Shown here one piece after another: positions 35,101-44,599 of a DNA stretch of 64,000 nt. A model generated the notes under the pieces. That model saw only the letters and a list, made by a program, of their open reading frames with translations. It was not told the origin of the DNA and did not search any database. Source of the DNA: G963662905 sp963676415 (GTDB taxonomy: Bacteria > Bacteroidota > Bacteroidia > Bacteroidales > WRLA01). A program made the translations under genes and the position numbers. Numbering within the stretch: position 1 is the first letter of the stretch; every line of letters starts with the position of its first letter. Location of the stretch: positions 4,092,001 to 4,156,000 of the forward strand of contig OY781097.1 in NCBI GenBank assembly GCA_963676415.1, read 5' to 3'.

Positions 35101-35765
35101 AGGATACGGGCATAGGTATTGAAAAAGAAAAACAGGAAGAAATTTTCAACAGCTTTACACAAGCCAGCTCATCTACAACCCGCAAATACGGTGGAACCGG
35201 CCTTGGGCTGAGCATCACCAAAAAGCTGCTTGAGCTGCACAACACCAATATATCGCTCGATAGTGAACCAGGTAAAGGATCGCGCTTTTATTTCGATATA
35301 AGCTTCCGCAAGAGTGAAAAACAGCTTGCATCTGCACCTTCATCTGAAGAACCATTTAAACTCATTCAGTTCCGTCAGGAAAAAGTACTCTTAGTCGATG
35401 ATAATCAGGTAAACCTCATTGTAGCGCGTAAGTTCCTGAAGCAATGGAACCTGGATATAACAATGGCCAGAAACGGCAAAGAAGCTGTTGACCAGGTAAG
35501 CAAAAATACTTTCGATCTTATTTTGATGGACTTGCAGATGCCCGAAATGAACGGATATGATGCAGCTAATACCATCAGGCAAATGGATGGCGATTATTAT
35601 AAAAATATACCCATTGTTGCTTTAACTGCATCTGCCTTGCTCGAAGTTAAAGAGAAAGTTCACAAGTACGGAATGAATGATTCTGTCACAAAGCCGTTTG
35701 TTCCGGCAATACTCAACGCAACTATAGCACGCTATCTGCATCAAGCATCTATGGACAAACTCTAA
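32133..35765 (+). CDS. Hybrid two-component sensor kinase (Reg_prop/Y_Y_Y, HisKA, HATPase, REC)
   Basis: This is a 1210-residue protein from a TTG start at 32133. No in-frame ATG precedes the signal-like segment (ILARLFFFLAVPIYSGAQ), so TTG is likely. A periplasmic beta-propeller with Reg_prop units (GFIWIATDNGLIRFDG) is followed by a Y_Y_Y domain (to about 745) and a membrane segment near 752-770. A coiled coil and HisKA follow with His842 (MSHELRTPMNAV). The ATP-binding domain has GIGI and GGTGLGLSI. The C-terminal receiver has Asp1133 (LILMDLQMP). There is no AraC output domain. It probably senses an extracellular polymer and acts through phosphotransfer. Confidence 0.92.
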   Translation: MSKLKYYSIILARLFFFLAVPIYSGAQSFDYLNLKEYHYDGNDGLQSELTKSIVRDDIGFIWIATDNGLIRFDGNNFIRYEKELPSVVIKDLLLHSNGMIYVSTDLGLSQITPSAQEPAFQSLFPGLTHASDTALWYPKQLYEDDKGNLWISDNNSVWKMQGQDFTQFRFRPDDICHNVQRSFEISQDFKGNFFIVSPVSNIYYSTDGQTFDSLSWAHENSGLHFASAEITPDKLIISNEKGVFILSTFFVLEKKMEITQKVNELFDLSCMLPLDDNNFLAGSWTQGIRHVQIKRDEFISATAVEGVNQNNINALTLEDNQLWISSDNGIIMAESPFFKAVYGDLSRQYIQNISEGPNGNIYFTDGNTLFKINSENEAIPLYKTDGSSIILRIITGQKKISLCMNNGHLIRISYADGNETDRLDLSNSGSAIFAGIENKSGNLWLCQDGYEGLISITREGRIKYYNKDLGISSRIVCVAESNDGSIWAGGLHDDAYLFRKDNDSKSFKNISQGIPFFHNTDLNINEIIPIEDGKAWLASSFGLLHFGNDSLSRIQLGQHTGTAIKSLVKGREDNLWMAVSNGVIRMQPHAILEYNENNGLPSKTVGYRDLFADSYGRIWAGTVDGLAFAYDTKPDTCRPPVLIETFNNRDSEKTIKNTITATNKDYLKFNFFTPEYPGNAIKYQYRIRSKEEPSIGWANASRQIEIYPDELPTGELTFEIRARKSGNFIWSPPFILKLSINYPWYLDIVYWFFILSGLALLIVIIIQLNSIRMKREQLRLESIIAESTEALRKQKEQLEVQKELISQANETLKKKNHELVIANEKANEAARSKSLFLSTMSHELRTPMNAVIGLAYILLQEDPKPSQIQNLKTLKFSGENLLALINDILDFSKIEANKIQLEEADFNIRDLCHNLKNVFQFKIDEKHLKFILKIDENVPDFLVGDPTRLNQILSNLLSNAVKFTGKGDINLIIKKKGETDQKIIIEFCVKDTGIGIEKEKQEEIFNSFTQASSSTTRKYGGTGLGLSITKKLLELHNTNISLDSEPGKGSRFYFDISFRKSEKQLASAPSSEEPFKLIQFRQEKVLLVDDNQVNLIVARKFLKQWNLDITMARNGKEAVDQVSKNTFDLILMDLQMPEMNGYDAANTIRQMDGDYYKNIPIVALTASALLEVKEKVHKYGMNDSVTKPFVPAILNATIARYLHQASMDKL

Positions 35766-35883
35766 GCATAAATTTTAAACCGTTTCTTTCACAATCAGAA
35801 GCCTTTTGTAAAACAAACCAGATCATACAGAAACCAAAAACAAATAGTTATCAATTGGAGGTAGCCACCAAATAATTTTCACC

Positions 35884-35891
35884 TATATTTG
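35884..35891 (+). promoter_or_regulatory. Possible -7 promoter element (TATATTTG) of the third C10 gene
   Basis: TATATTTG fits TAnnTTTG and lies about 37 bp before the ATG at 35928. It is the same octamer as in front of the second C10 gene (17187). No convincing -33 TTTG is at the usual distance. Confidence 0.4.
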
Positions 35892-35927
35892 TGCCTTCAT
35901 ATGCATTTAGAAACAAATTTTTAAGAA

Positions 35928-38033
35928 ATGAAAAACAAAGTACTTAGTACAATCATCCTGATGATGAGCCTGTTTTATTTTAATGCACAAGCAGGCAATA
36001 TCAGCATTGAAACGGCAAAAAAAGCTGCAGAAAACTATATGCAGGGGCATATTCTTTCTGATGGTCTGAAATCATTGGATATCAGCGAACAATTTACCAT
36101 CAAAGTAGAAGGTGAAAACGTATATTACGCATTTAATTTTGCTCAGGGCGGATTTATCATTATTTCTGCAGAAGATGCTTTTAATCCGGTAATAGGCTAT
36201 AACCTCAGTGGTTCATTTGACGCTGAAGGCCGCAACGAAAACTACCAGAGTTTTATGCAATCGTACAAAGAAGCGATCCTTACTGTACGCAACAGCAAAA
36301 TGGAAGCAAGCCTGGAAATTGCAGCAAAATGGAACGAACTCCTTAGCTCAGATGCCACAAGAGCTACACGCGATATCGTAGTTGAGCCATTGGTACCTTC
36401 ATTATGGAACCAGGACGATCCATATAACTATTTCTGTCCAGATGACGCAGCAGGCCCAGGAGGCAAAGTTTATGCGGGCTGTGTAGCTACAACCATGTCG
36501 CAGATTATGTACTACTGGCGCTGGCCTTGGGTTGGCGAAGGGTCAAACACATATTTCCTATATCCTTACGGTACACTGAGCGCCAATTTTGGCGATACTG
36601 AGTATGATTTCAACGGTATGGTAAATTCCTGCGACAACTTTATCTGCGAACCGGTTGCATTATTAATGTACCATTGTGGCATCGCTGTTGATATGGGCTA
36701 CGCCCCTGACGGTTCGGGAGCCTTATCAGGAGATGTCCCTCAGGCTCTTGCCAATCATTTCAAATATCCCAACGCACAGTATAAGCAAAAAGAATATTAT
36801 ACCAATACTCAGTGGATCAATATGTTAAAAGCTGATATTGATCAGGGATATCCGATTTATAATTCAGGAAGAAATTCTTCTGACGGTGGACACGCTTTCG
36901 TTTGTGATGGTTATGATACAGATGACAAATTCCACTATAATTTTGGATGGAGCGGATCAGGCGATGGATATTATACAATTACTGATGTAGGCGGGTTCAG
37001 TGCCGGACAAGCAATTGTAAGCAATTTCATTCCCGGAAGCGGCTATCCCAATTATGCATCTGGATTAACTGAAGTTAAACAAATGCAGGGAACAATCGAA
37101 GATGGTTCAGGCCCTGTTGCTGCAACACAGCTCAATGCAGATGCTGCATGGCTGATCAACCCACAAACAGAACACGATTCCGTTGAAAACATTACCTTAA
37201 ATTTCTACCGTTTCGATTTGGGCAGTGGTGATAAAGTGAGCGTTTATGATGGCGAAGACGCCAATGCGCCCCTGCTCGGCGAATTCACAGGAAGCACACT
37301 TCCTTCAACAATCAATTCTACCGGCAATAAAATGTACATCCATTTTGAAACCGATGGCGCAGGCAATGGCCAGGGATGGTTTGCAGGGTTTACTGCACAT
37401 CAACCCGATTATTGCTCAGGAATGGTAATCCTCGAAGAACCAACAGGAAAATTTAACGACGGATCCGGGGATGTATTTTACTATAAAAACGGCACGAACT
37501 GCAAGTGGCGCATACAACCCGAAGATGCTACAACCAATACGCTGAGCTTTAATTATTTCAAAACTCAAGAAGGCAAAGATAAACTTACTATTTATGATGG
37601 CGCAAACAATGCAAAACTTGCAGAATACTCAGGCATCTATGAAAATGGCGATGTGCCTGATCCTGTCACTTCAGAAAGCGGCCAGTTCTTTATTACCTTT
37701 ACTTCAAACTCAATGATCAATGAGCTGGGATGGGAAGCCGAATACCAAATCGGAAACATCAGCGTGGAAGAAAATCAGGGCATTGGCAGCCTCAAAGCAT
37801 GGCCAAACCCGGCAAAACAAAACCTGAACCTGAGCTTCGCTACGGACATCAACGCTTCTTATGAAGTACATATGTATTCGGTTAGCGGCCAGCTGGTATA
37901 TAGCGAGCAAATGGATAATTTCTCCGGTCATTACAAAAATTCAATCGATATCAGCCAACTTCCTGCAGGTATTTATATGCTTAAAGTAAGTGGTAACAAT
38001 CAGCAGCTTAACCAAAAAGTTGTGGTTGAATAG
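35928..38033 (+). CDS. C10 family cysteine peptidase with CUB-like domains, T9SS cargo
   Basis: This is a 701-residue protein: signal peptide (MKNKVLSTIILMMSLFYFNAQA), prodomain, peptidase domain with Cys185 (YAGCVATTMSQ) and His322 (GGHAFVCDGYD), then FNFGWSGSGDGYYTI. Two CUB-like domains (QGTIEDGSGPV and TGKFNDGSGDVF) and a sorting domain (KAWPNPAKQNLNLSF) complete it. The order is the same as in the pair at 15082-19308, so the three are paralogues. It is expected to be a secreted protease. It stands alone, with a terminator downstream. Confidence 0.92.
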   Translation: MKNKVLSTIILMMSLFYFNAQAGNISIETAKKAAENYMQGHILSDGLKSLDISEQFTIKVEGENVYYAFNFAQGGFIIISAEDAFNPVIGYNLSGSFDAEGRNENYQSFMQSYKEAILTVRNSKMEASLEIAAKWNELLSSDATRATRDIVVEPLVPSLWNQDDPYNYFCPDDAAGPGGKVYAGCVATTMSQIMYYWRWPWVGEGSNTYFLYPYGTLSANFGDTEYDFNGMVNSCDNFICEPVALLMYHCGIAVDMGYAPDGSGALSGDVPQALANHFKYPNAQYKQKEYYTNTQWINMLKADIDQGYPIYNSGRNSSDGGHAFVCDGYDTDDKFHYNFGWSGSGDGYYTITDVGGFSAGQAIVSNFIPGSGYPNYASGLTEVKQMQGTIEDGSGPVAATQLNADAAWLINPQTEHDSVENITLNFYRFDLGSGDKVSVYDGEDANAPLLGEFTGSTLPSTINSTGNKMYIHFETDGAGNGQGWFAGFTAHQPDYCSGMVILEEPTGKFNDGSGDVFYYKNGTNCKWRIQPEDATTNTLSFNYFKTQEGKDKLTIYDGANNAKLAEYSGIYENGDVPDPVTSESGQFFITFTSNSMINELGWEAEYQIGNISVEENQGIGSLKAWPNPAKQNLNLSFATDINASYEVHMYSVSGQLVYSEQMDNFSGHYKNSIDISQLPAGIYMLKVSGNNQQLNQKVVVE

Positions 38034-38057
38034 AGTTCGCCTAAAATATTTCAAATG

Positions 38058-38088
38058 AAAAGCTGTCCTTTTGGACGGCTTTTTTTGT
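38058..38088 (+). terminator. Rho-independent terminator after the third C10 gene
   Basis: AAAGCTGTCC and GGACGGCTTT form a stem with a TTTT loop, followed by TTTTG. A near-copy terminates the next gene at 42920. Confidence 0.85.
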
Positions 38089-38266
38089 TCAAACAAACCG
38101 GATATCAATTATGAAGCACCAAATTTATATTTATTGAATACGATTCAAAAAATAATTTGTTCCTTTTGACATTATTATTCTTGCTGATGACTGAAACTAT
38201 TGATAGTGAGAAAATCTCATTATTGTTGAGCAATCAATCAGAGCATAAAAACTGAAACAATTAATT

Positions 38267-41200
38267 ATGAAAAAACATCTACTCCCACTCCTGTGGGTGC
38301 TTTGTGTCATTGTATATCAAAGCAAGGTTTTAAAGGCAATTCCTCAGGAAACTACACAAAACCCGCAATTAAATTCCCAACAATTTACGAAACACGACAA
38401 AGATTCAAAAGCTGCGCGGGCTACGATTATCTATGTGGATAAAAATGCTACTACTGGTGGTAATAACGGTACCTCCTGGGCTGATGCCTACCTCGATTTG
38501 CAGGATGCTTTAACAAATGCCGTTTCCGGTAACCACATCTGGGTAGCTGCCGGCACCTATAAACCAACTGCCACAGCAAGCCGCGACATCTATTTTGAAA
38601 TTCCCAGCGGTGTAGAGTTGTATGGAGGTTTTGCCGGAACAGAAACCGACACCAGCCAAAGAACGGATTATGGAGCCGGAGGCGCCAATGAAACCATTTT
38701 GAGTGGGGATATTGGTACTGTTAACGACACAACGGACAATTCATACCATGTCATCTTTATTGATGATGCTTCAAGCACCATAAAGCTTAATGGGTTGACG
38801 ATTTCTCATGGTTGTGCTGATAATTTTTTATCTATTACAAAGCATGAAAAAAAGGGAGGAGGCATATATTATCAAGGCACTGAAAACCAAGATAGTTATC
38901 TAGATATAAGCGATTGTATATTTAGTGAAAACGATGCATACACAGGCGGAAGCGTATATACGACATCGCAATTAGGACTCATTACGACAACATTTACTAA
39001 CTGTACATTTAACAATAATTCTGCTACAAATTCGGGAGGGGCCGTTCATTGTATCGGAAAAGACGATGGGATCGATTATGATTTTATTAATGTCTCCCAC
39101 TTTAATTCCTGTACATTCACCAACAATACAGCAGGATATTATGGTGGAGGAGGCGCTCGTATCCAGTATGGATGTGAAACTTATTTTACAGATTGTGAAT
39201 TTACATTGAATCATGCTGTCAACATAAACACTGATACGGATGGCGGTGGAGCCATTCATGTAACTTCTTACGGAACAGAATCCGTATTTAGCCTGACATC
39301 CTGCGACATCAACGGAAATTCTTCCACAGCCATGGGTGGTGGGATTCTATATAGGCCAGGGAACGGAGAAACTAATTTATCCATCACTGATAGCAAGATT
39401 AACAGCAACACTTCCACAAAATCCGGTGGAGGAATCAGTATCCTGTTGGATGGAAATGAATCTCATGACTACTATTCCGCTTCGATTAGCAAAACGGAAA
39501 TACGAGGAAATCTATCAGATGAAAATGGTGGAGGACTATACGCCCAATATTGGAGTACATTTTCTTCACTTAGCATGAGCAATTGCCTGGTAACTGGCAA
39601 TAAGCAAACTGATAATACGGATGCCGATGGCGGTGGTGGCGGAATATATATCTATTCAGAAAATGATAATACTAATTCATTGGATATCATAAACTCAACT
39701 ATATGCGGTAATTATGCTGCAAACAGACAAGCTCAAGGTGGTGGAGGTGGAATTTTCATCTATGATAACGACAACCTTTCAACCGACATAAAAAACACCT
39801 CTATTTATGGTAATTCCAACTATACCACTTATAGTGATATTCGCTGCCCCGCTGACAATACCACCTTTACTAATTGTATCATACACATGGGAACTATCGA
39901 CCTAACCGGAACAAACATTATTTATCTCGATCCACGTTTTACTGATCCGATTGATGATGTTCAAAATGATGCCCCAACAACTGATGGGGATTACAGCCTT
40001 TTAGCCATCTCGCCCCTTATCAATGCAGGCACAACTACCGATGCTCCTGCCGATGATATCAATGGCAATGCGCGCCCATTACCTGCCGGTACCATGCCCG
40101 ATATTGGCGCCTACGAATACAGCCAAATGGAAACAACTGCTCCATCAGGCTCAGGAACATCCGGCGACCCATATCAAATCAGCAGCCTCGCAAATCTGGC
40201 CTGGATGCAATACCGCTTTTGGGAACATGATGACTATTATAATCTAACGGCAGATATCGATGCATCTGCAACAGCCGATTGGAACGATGGTTACGGATTT
40301 AGAAGTATTGGATATGCAGGCGATCATGAGAATGGCTATCCAGGAAAATTTTCAGGAACATTCGATGGAGCTGGTTATATTATCGATGGTCTATACATTA
40401 ATGACCTATCAAGATATAATGTAGGGCTCTTTGGTTTTGTTAATGGGGCTAATATCATGGATTTTGGTTTAACCAATGTAAGTATTATTGGTGGAGGTTC
40501 GACAGGTAGTGCTGTTGGAACACTATGGAATTCAACAGCATCAGATATTTACGCAACAGGGAATGTCAACGGGACTTCCAATGTTGGGGGATTATGTGGA
40601 AATGCCTATGTAGATATAGATGATTTGGGCTCTATTACAGACTGTTACGCGGACGTAGATGTTATCGCCAATGATGACTATTCCGGTGGATTTATTGGGA
40701 TCAATACCAATTGTCATATTTCAAAATCGTATGCTTTAGGCGATGTGAACAGCACCGGTAAGTATGTTGGAGGTTTCGTTGGAAAAAATGATGTTAGGTC
40801 GTTGGTCACTGATTGTTTTTATATAGGAACAGTTACAGCTACAAATCAATCAACTGCAACCTATGCTGGTGGTTTTGTTGGTTATAACAGTAACAGTGCA
40901 GACGTATCAAGATGTTATAGCGTTGCTGATGTAAATTCAACGGGAACAGATGATTATGGTTTTTGTGGTGCTAATGGTTGTAACCCGGGACTCAATTCCT
41001 GCGTTTGGAATACAGATCTTGAGCCCTTGGGAGTTGGTGCTGGTTTTGAGGGCGATGCTTCAGGTAAAACCACAGCGGAAATGAAAACGGAGAAGACATA
41101 CACAAACATGGACTGGGATTTTGATGATACATGGTCAATAAGCAGTGATATTAATAATGGCTTTCCATACCTACAAGATATTGATGCGCCTGCATCTCTA

Positions 41201-42865
41201 TACACCTGGACCGGCAACGAAAGCTCAAAATGGAGCAATGCAGCCAACTGGAACCCAGAGCAAGTTCCGGGCGAAAATGATGATGTATTAATACCCCATA
41301 CAAGTGAAGACCCACAAGTTCACCAATACCCCTTGAACATAAATACCGCGAAATGCAAAAACATGACTATTGAAATGGGGGCTGAACTTATCATCACCGA
41401 AGGAAACGCATTTTCAATTACCGGTGTTCTGGAACAAGAAGAGGGTCGCCCCTCTCCCGGATATATCAACATCAATGATGGTGGTTCACTCATCATTGAA
41501 GGCCAGGCCGATGGAAATATTCTTTTCGAAAAAGAACTCACCACAGGCAAATACCACTACATCTCCTCTCCTATCGATTATTCATCAACTGCATCAACTT
41601 TCAGTAATTTGAACCTTGGTTTAGTGGCCGGTGACCAATTCTATCGCTGGGAAGAGAATTATTCCTACAATGGAAATATCGGAAACTGGGTGGATATCCT
41701 CAATGGAGAAGACGGAACAGGTAACAACTCTTTAATGGATAATGAAGTTTTCCAGCAAGCAAAAGGCTATGCCATTTCTTATAATAATGCAGGCCGTACC
41801 ATTGAATTGATGGGTGCGCCTTTCGACCGCAGCATGAGCATCAGCATGACCAAAACCGAAAACAGCACACGCGAAGGCTGGAACCTGCTGGGCAATCCTT
41901 TTACTGCTGCACTGGCCGCCAACAATAACGCCTCGGCCACAAACCTTGTTTCGGTCAATACAGCAAATTTAAGTGTGGACAAAGCGGGTATTTATGTCTG
42001 GGACGAGCAGGCTGATTACGAAGGAAACCGAAATGATTACATCACCATCAGCAATCTGGAAAACGAAAGATACATTGCGCCAGGACAGGCATTTATGGTT
42101 TGTGCCGCTACCCATGGGGCAAGCTTTGAAATTGAAAAAAGCATGCAGCAACACGCCACTGCCACTTTCTATAAATCCACAGATGATATCGCCCGCTATT
42201 ACTTACAAGTGAAAGGACCTGAAAAAGACCTGAACGACATCCTGATCGGTTTTGTTGAAGGCAAAACCAAAGGGCTCGATCCAAGCTACGATGTAGCAAA
42301 AGTTAAGGGCAACCCAAATATTGCGCTCTACTCCTATTTGATCGAAGATTATAACAATCAGGAGTTTGCACATCAGGCTTTGCCGGCTTTTGAAGAAGAT
42401 TATGCTGTAAAAATCGGGCTTGATGCCTGGATTGAAGGCGAATACACATTCAGCACAAAGGAAATGCAAAATATTCCTGAGCATATCGAAATTGAACTCT
42501 TAGACAAAGAAAGCGGAATCCGCACCAATATGAGGGATGTGGCTGCTTATTCCTTCCACATCAGCAATCCGGAATCGCTCAGCAATCGTTTTGTACTGAC
42601 ATTTAAATCTGCCACAGGCATGCAGGAAAAGCAAAATACCGATCTGTTTTCAGCCTACAGTGTCGGGCGCAAAATCTACATCCAAAACCCGCAGACTTTA
42701 AATGCAGATGTCAGGATTATGGATATTTCAGGAAAAACAATAATGAAGTTTCAATTGAATGCCAATACTTTGCAGGAAATGGAAACCAATCTGCATACAG
42801 GTGTTTATCTGATCCAAATAACAAATGGCAGCAATGCCTATAACAAACAGGTTATGATTCAGTAA
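38267..42865 (+). CDS. Giant surface protein: beta-helix repeats, GLUG-like repeats, T9SS sorting domain
   Basis: This is a 1532-residue protein with a signal-like start (MKKHLLPLLWVLCVIVYQS). Residues about 60-610 are right-handed beta-helix (Pmp-like) repeats, starting at IYVDKNATTGGNNGTSWADA and rich in NGNSSTAMGGG and GGGGIYIY turns. The segment from about 625 to 965 has GLUG-type repeats (VGGFVGKNDVRS, AGGFVGYNSNSAD). A beta-rich region with TWTGNESSKWSNAANWNP follows. The last 80 residues form a sorting domain (DVRIMDISGKTIMKF). It is probably a cell-surface adhesin or polysaccharide-binding protein; no catalytic motif is seen. Confidence 0.85.
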   Translation: MKKHLLPLLWVLCVIVYQSKVLKAIPQETTQNPQLNSQQFTKHDKDSKAARATIIYVDKNATTGGNNGTSWADAYLDLQDALTNAVSGNHIWVAAGTYKPTATASRDIYFEIPSGVELYGGFAGTETDTSQRTDYGAGGANETILSGDIGTVNDTTDNSYHVIFIDDASSTIKLNGLTISHGCADNFLSITKHEKKGGGIYYQGTENQDSYLDISDCIFSENDAYTGGSVYTTSQLGLITTTFTNCTFNNNSATNSGGAVHCIGKDDGIDYDFINVSHFNSCTFTNNTAGYYGGGGARIQYGCETYFTDCEFTLNHAVNINTDTDGGGAIHVTSYGTESVFSLTSCDINGNSSTAMGGGILYRPGNGETNLSITDSKINSNTSTKSGGGISILLDGNESHDYYSASISKTEIRGNLSDENGGGLYAQYWSTFSSLSMSNCLVTGNKQTDNTDADGGGGGIYIYSENDNTNSLDIINSTICGNYAANRQAQGGGGGIFIYDNDNLSTDIKNTSIYGNSNYTTYSDIRCPADNTTFTNCIIHMGTIDLTGTNIIYLDPRFTDPIDDVQNDAPTTDGDYSLLAISPLINAGTTTDAPADDINGNARPLPAGTMPDIGAYEYSQMETTAPSGSGTSGDPYQISSLANLAWMQYRFWEHDDYYNLTADIDASATADWNDGYGFRSIGYAGDHENGYPGKFSGTFDGAGYIIDGLYINDLSRYNVGLFGFVNGANIMDFGLTNVSIIGGGSTGSAVGTLWNSTASDIYATGNVNGTSNVGGLCGNAYVDIDDLGSITDCYADVDVIANDDYSGGFIGINTNCHISKSYALGDVNSTGKYVGGFVGKNDVRSLVTDCFYIGTVTATNQSTATYAGGFVGYNSNSADVSRCYSVADVNSTGTDDYGFCGANGCNPGLNSCVWNTDLEPLGVGAGFEGDASGKTTAEMKTEKTYTNMDWDFDDTWSISSDINNGFPYLQDIDAPASLYTWTGNESSKWSNAANWNPEQVPGENDDVLIPHTSEDPQVHQYPLNINTAKCKNMTIEMGAELIITEGNAFSITGVLEQEEGRPSPGYININDGGSLIIEGQADGNILFEKELTTGKYHYISSPIDYSSTASTFSNLNLGLVAGDQFYRWEENYSYNGNIGNWVDILNGEDGTGNNSLMDNEVFQQAKGYAISYNNAGRTIELMGAPFDRSMSISMTKTENSTREGWNLLGNPFTAALAANNNASATNLVSVNTANLSVDKAGIYVWDEQADYEGNRNDYITISNLENERYIAPGQAFMVCAATHGASFEIEKSMQQHATATFYKSTDDIARYYLQVKGPEKDLNDILIGFVEGKTKGLDPSYDVAKVKGNPNIALYSYLIEDYNNQEFAHQALPAFEEDYAVKIGLDAWIEGEYTFSTKEMQNIPEHIEIELLDKESGIRTNMRDVAAYSFHISNPESLSNRFVLTFKSATGMQEKQNTDLFSAYSVGRKIYIQNPQTLNADVRIMDISGKTIMKFQLNANTLQEMETNLHTGVYLIQITNGSNAYNKQVMIQ

Positions 42866-42919
42866 GAGAAGATGCAGTAAAAGGCAAACTCAATTTGAAC
42901 AATAAAAGATTTCAGTTTT

Positions 42920-42949
42920 AAAAGCTGTCCTTTCGGGACAGCTTTTTTG
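42920..42949 (+). terminator. Rho-independent terminator after the giant surface protein
   Basis: AAAAGCTGTCC and GGGACAGCTTTT form an almost perfect stem with a TTTC loop, followed by a T-run. Beyond it the cassette-like patch starts. Confidence 0.85.
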
Positions 42950-42979
42950 TTAAGCAATTTTCCAATAAGGCTTTTATCC

Positions 42980-43204
42980 TTTTCCAAAAGGTATTTGACA
43001 GAAAATACCGCGTAAATTAATTCCCCAAAATATAGGTACAACGGTTTTTCCTAATGGGTTCGGGACTGGCACAAAGCACACCTGCCCCGTGTAATTCGTG
43101 GGTACCTGACCCGAGCCTTCGGGAGCCTGACCCGAGCATTCGGGAGCCTGACCCGAGCATTCGGGTTCCGGCTTAGGCCGGAAAACGTTGCTTAATTGTT
43201 GTGT
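42980..43204 (-). repeat. attC-like segment 5, 3' of the KilA-N gene, with tandem palindromic units
   Basis: It shares with 3300-3433 and 9140-9270 the words ACAGAAAATACCGC, TTCCCC(A)AATATATAGGTAC and TTCCGGC/GCCGGAA followed by CTTAATTGTT. Inserted in it are three copies of CCTGACCCGAGCnTTCGGG (about 43107-43165), the same palindromic unit that splits intron domain V. The core GTTGTGT (43198-43204) lies 9 bp before the KilA-N stop. Confidence 0.5.
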
Positions 43205-43213
43205 GTTCGTTGG

Positions 43214-44084
43214 TTATTCAATTCGTTTCTTGTTTTGAATGTAAATATCATCTGAAACTTTCTTCAATGCTTTCATAAAATCTTTCTCATCGAGTGATTT
43301 TAATTGTATTTGCACAATTTCTCGTAATTGTTGAAAACGCTCTGATTTTTCAATGTTATTGCGAATCAAAACCGAGTTTAAATTCTCTAAATTTGCTAAA
43401 ACAACCAACTCGTTTATACTTGCAAAATCTCTGATGTTTAATCCTTTGTTTGCCTTATCTGGATTTGCATCTCGCCAATCTTTTGCAGTGCAATTAAATA
43501 ATGCAACATTCAGCAAGTCTGCTTCTTCTGCATATATCAACCATTCATTGTCTTTGTCATAGTTTTTTGTTGGAAGAATATAATCTTTTACAGCATCGGT
43601 ATGTATCTGATAATTGGTTTTTGTCAAAATACGTTTAACATTCCATTCTAGATTATATTGATTGCTCTCGATTTCTTTTAATCGTTGATATTCCTTAATC
43701 AACAACAATTTAAACATCGGGCTAATCCAAGAACCAAATTCAAATGCTAAATCTTTGTGAGCGTAAGTCCCTCCGTATCTTCCTGATTTTGAAACTATCC
43801 CAATAGCATTTGTTGCTTCAATCCATTTTTTAGGTGTAAGATTGAAGTTGTTTAATCCTGCTTGTTTTCTAAAGGTGTCGAATTCGACAGGTTTAAAATC
43901 GGGGTTGTTTAAAGTTTCCCATAATCCTAAAAATTCAACAGTATTTCGGTTACGCATCCAATTCCGAATGTGGTCAGATCCTTCTTCTCCTTTTACCATA
44001 TCTGTCAAGCAGATATAGTTGTTCTTCTTGTTTTACAATCGAAATCAGTTTGTTTTCAACTTCTATCTGTGAGTTTTTTGTCAT
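43214..44084 (-). pseudogene. KilA-N domain protein, frameshifted near the N-terminus
   Basis: The main frame (43214-44008, 264 residues) starts abruptly at TDMVKGEEGSDHIRNWMRNR, which is the middle of a KilA-N domain. An ATG at 44084 opens a second frame, MTKNSQIEVENKLISIVKQEE, the usual start of these proteins. The join needs one extra base near 44012-44022, giving YICLTDMVKG. KilA-N proteins are DNA-binding phage- or plasmid-related factors. The domain is followed by a helical C-terminal part. The frameshift is either real decay or a sequencing error. The stop lies beside the GTTGTGT core. Confidence 0.8.
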
Positions 44085-44172
44085 ACTTATTTTTGCATTA
44101 GGTTTATTTACAAAAATACAACATTAAAATCAACTCTCAATTTCAGCATTTGCAGTGCGCTTTTCCAATGAC

Positions 44173-44302
44173 ACACAATGTTTGACAATATGAAACGGTT
44201 GGGTTTTCGGAGCGCGTTCGTATCCACCGTGGCAGAAAGTTGATGCGAAAGAAAATACTCGCAAACCACTGAACCCCAACTGTTTTATATTGTGTGTTGA
44301 AC
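44173..44302 (-). repeat. attC-like hairpin site 6
   Basis: The left arm ACAATATGAAACGGTTGGG (44185-44203) matches the reverse complement of the right arm (CCCAACTGTTTTATATTGT, about 44276-44294) except at two positions. Left core ACACAAT and spacer GTTTG, right core GTTGAAC: the same plan as site 2. ACACAAT differs by one base from the ACACAAC expected from the core after the KilA-N gene. The right core and the TAAACC after it are the same as at 6639-6651. Confidence 0.6.
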
Positions 44303-44500
44303 TAAACCCAAAGGTAGCTAAAGCCGTAACTTTTCACTACCTTTAGGGTGTTAATTTCAAAAGTTTAAAATTATGAAAAAAATTAAGACACGCATCGAAT
44401 TGGCCTGTGAATTAGCACCTGATTTCAAAGATTTATATCAGATGCTTGAAAGGCATGTATCTATCACAGGCAAAAACCTGATCCTTCGCCAAAAATGAGC
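44303..44500 (+). pseudogene. Remnant of a second IS91-like/integrase element, with 41-aa ORF
   Basis: After GTTGAAC the sequence continues with TAAACCCAAAGGTAG, then an inverted repeat and ATGAAAAAAATTAAG at 44373, mirroring the leader of the recombinase gene at 6732. The ORF 44373-44498 encodes 41 residues (MKKIKTRIELACELAPDFKD ...), which align loosely with the first 40 residues of the recombinase at 6732 (F-x7-R-x4-G in common). It probably represents the N-terminal stump of a related integrase. The similarity is weak, so a small unrelated gene is possible. Confidence 0.4.
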
Positions 44501-44599
44501 TTCAATATGGATGTTCTGAGGTAATCTGACGTGTGATGTGGGTGTGATTTGTTTTGAGCGACTCCTTAGAAAGAGTTTTACTTCCTGCCTTTTTGATAT

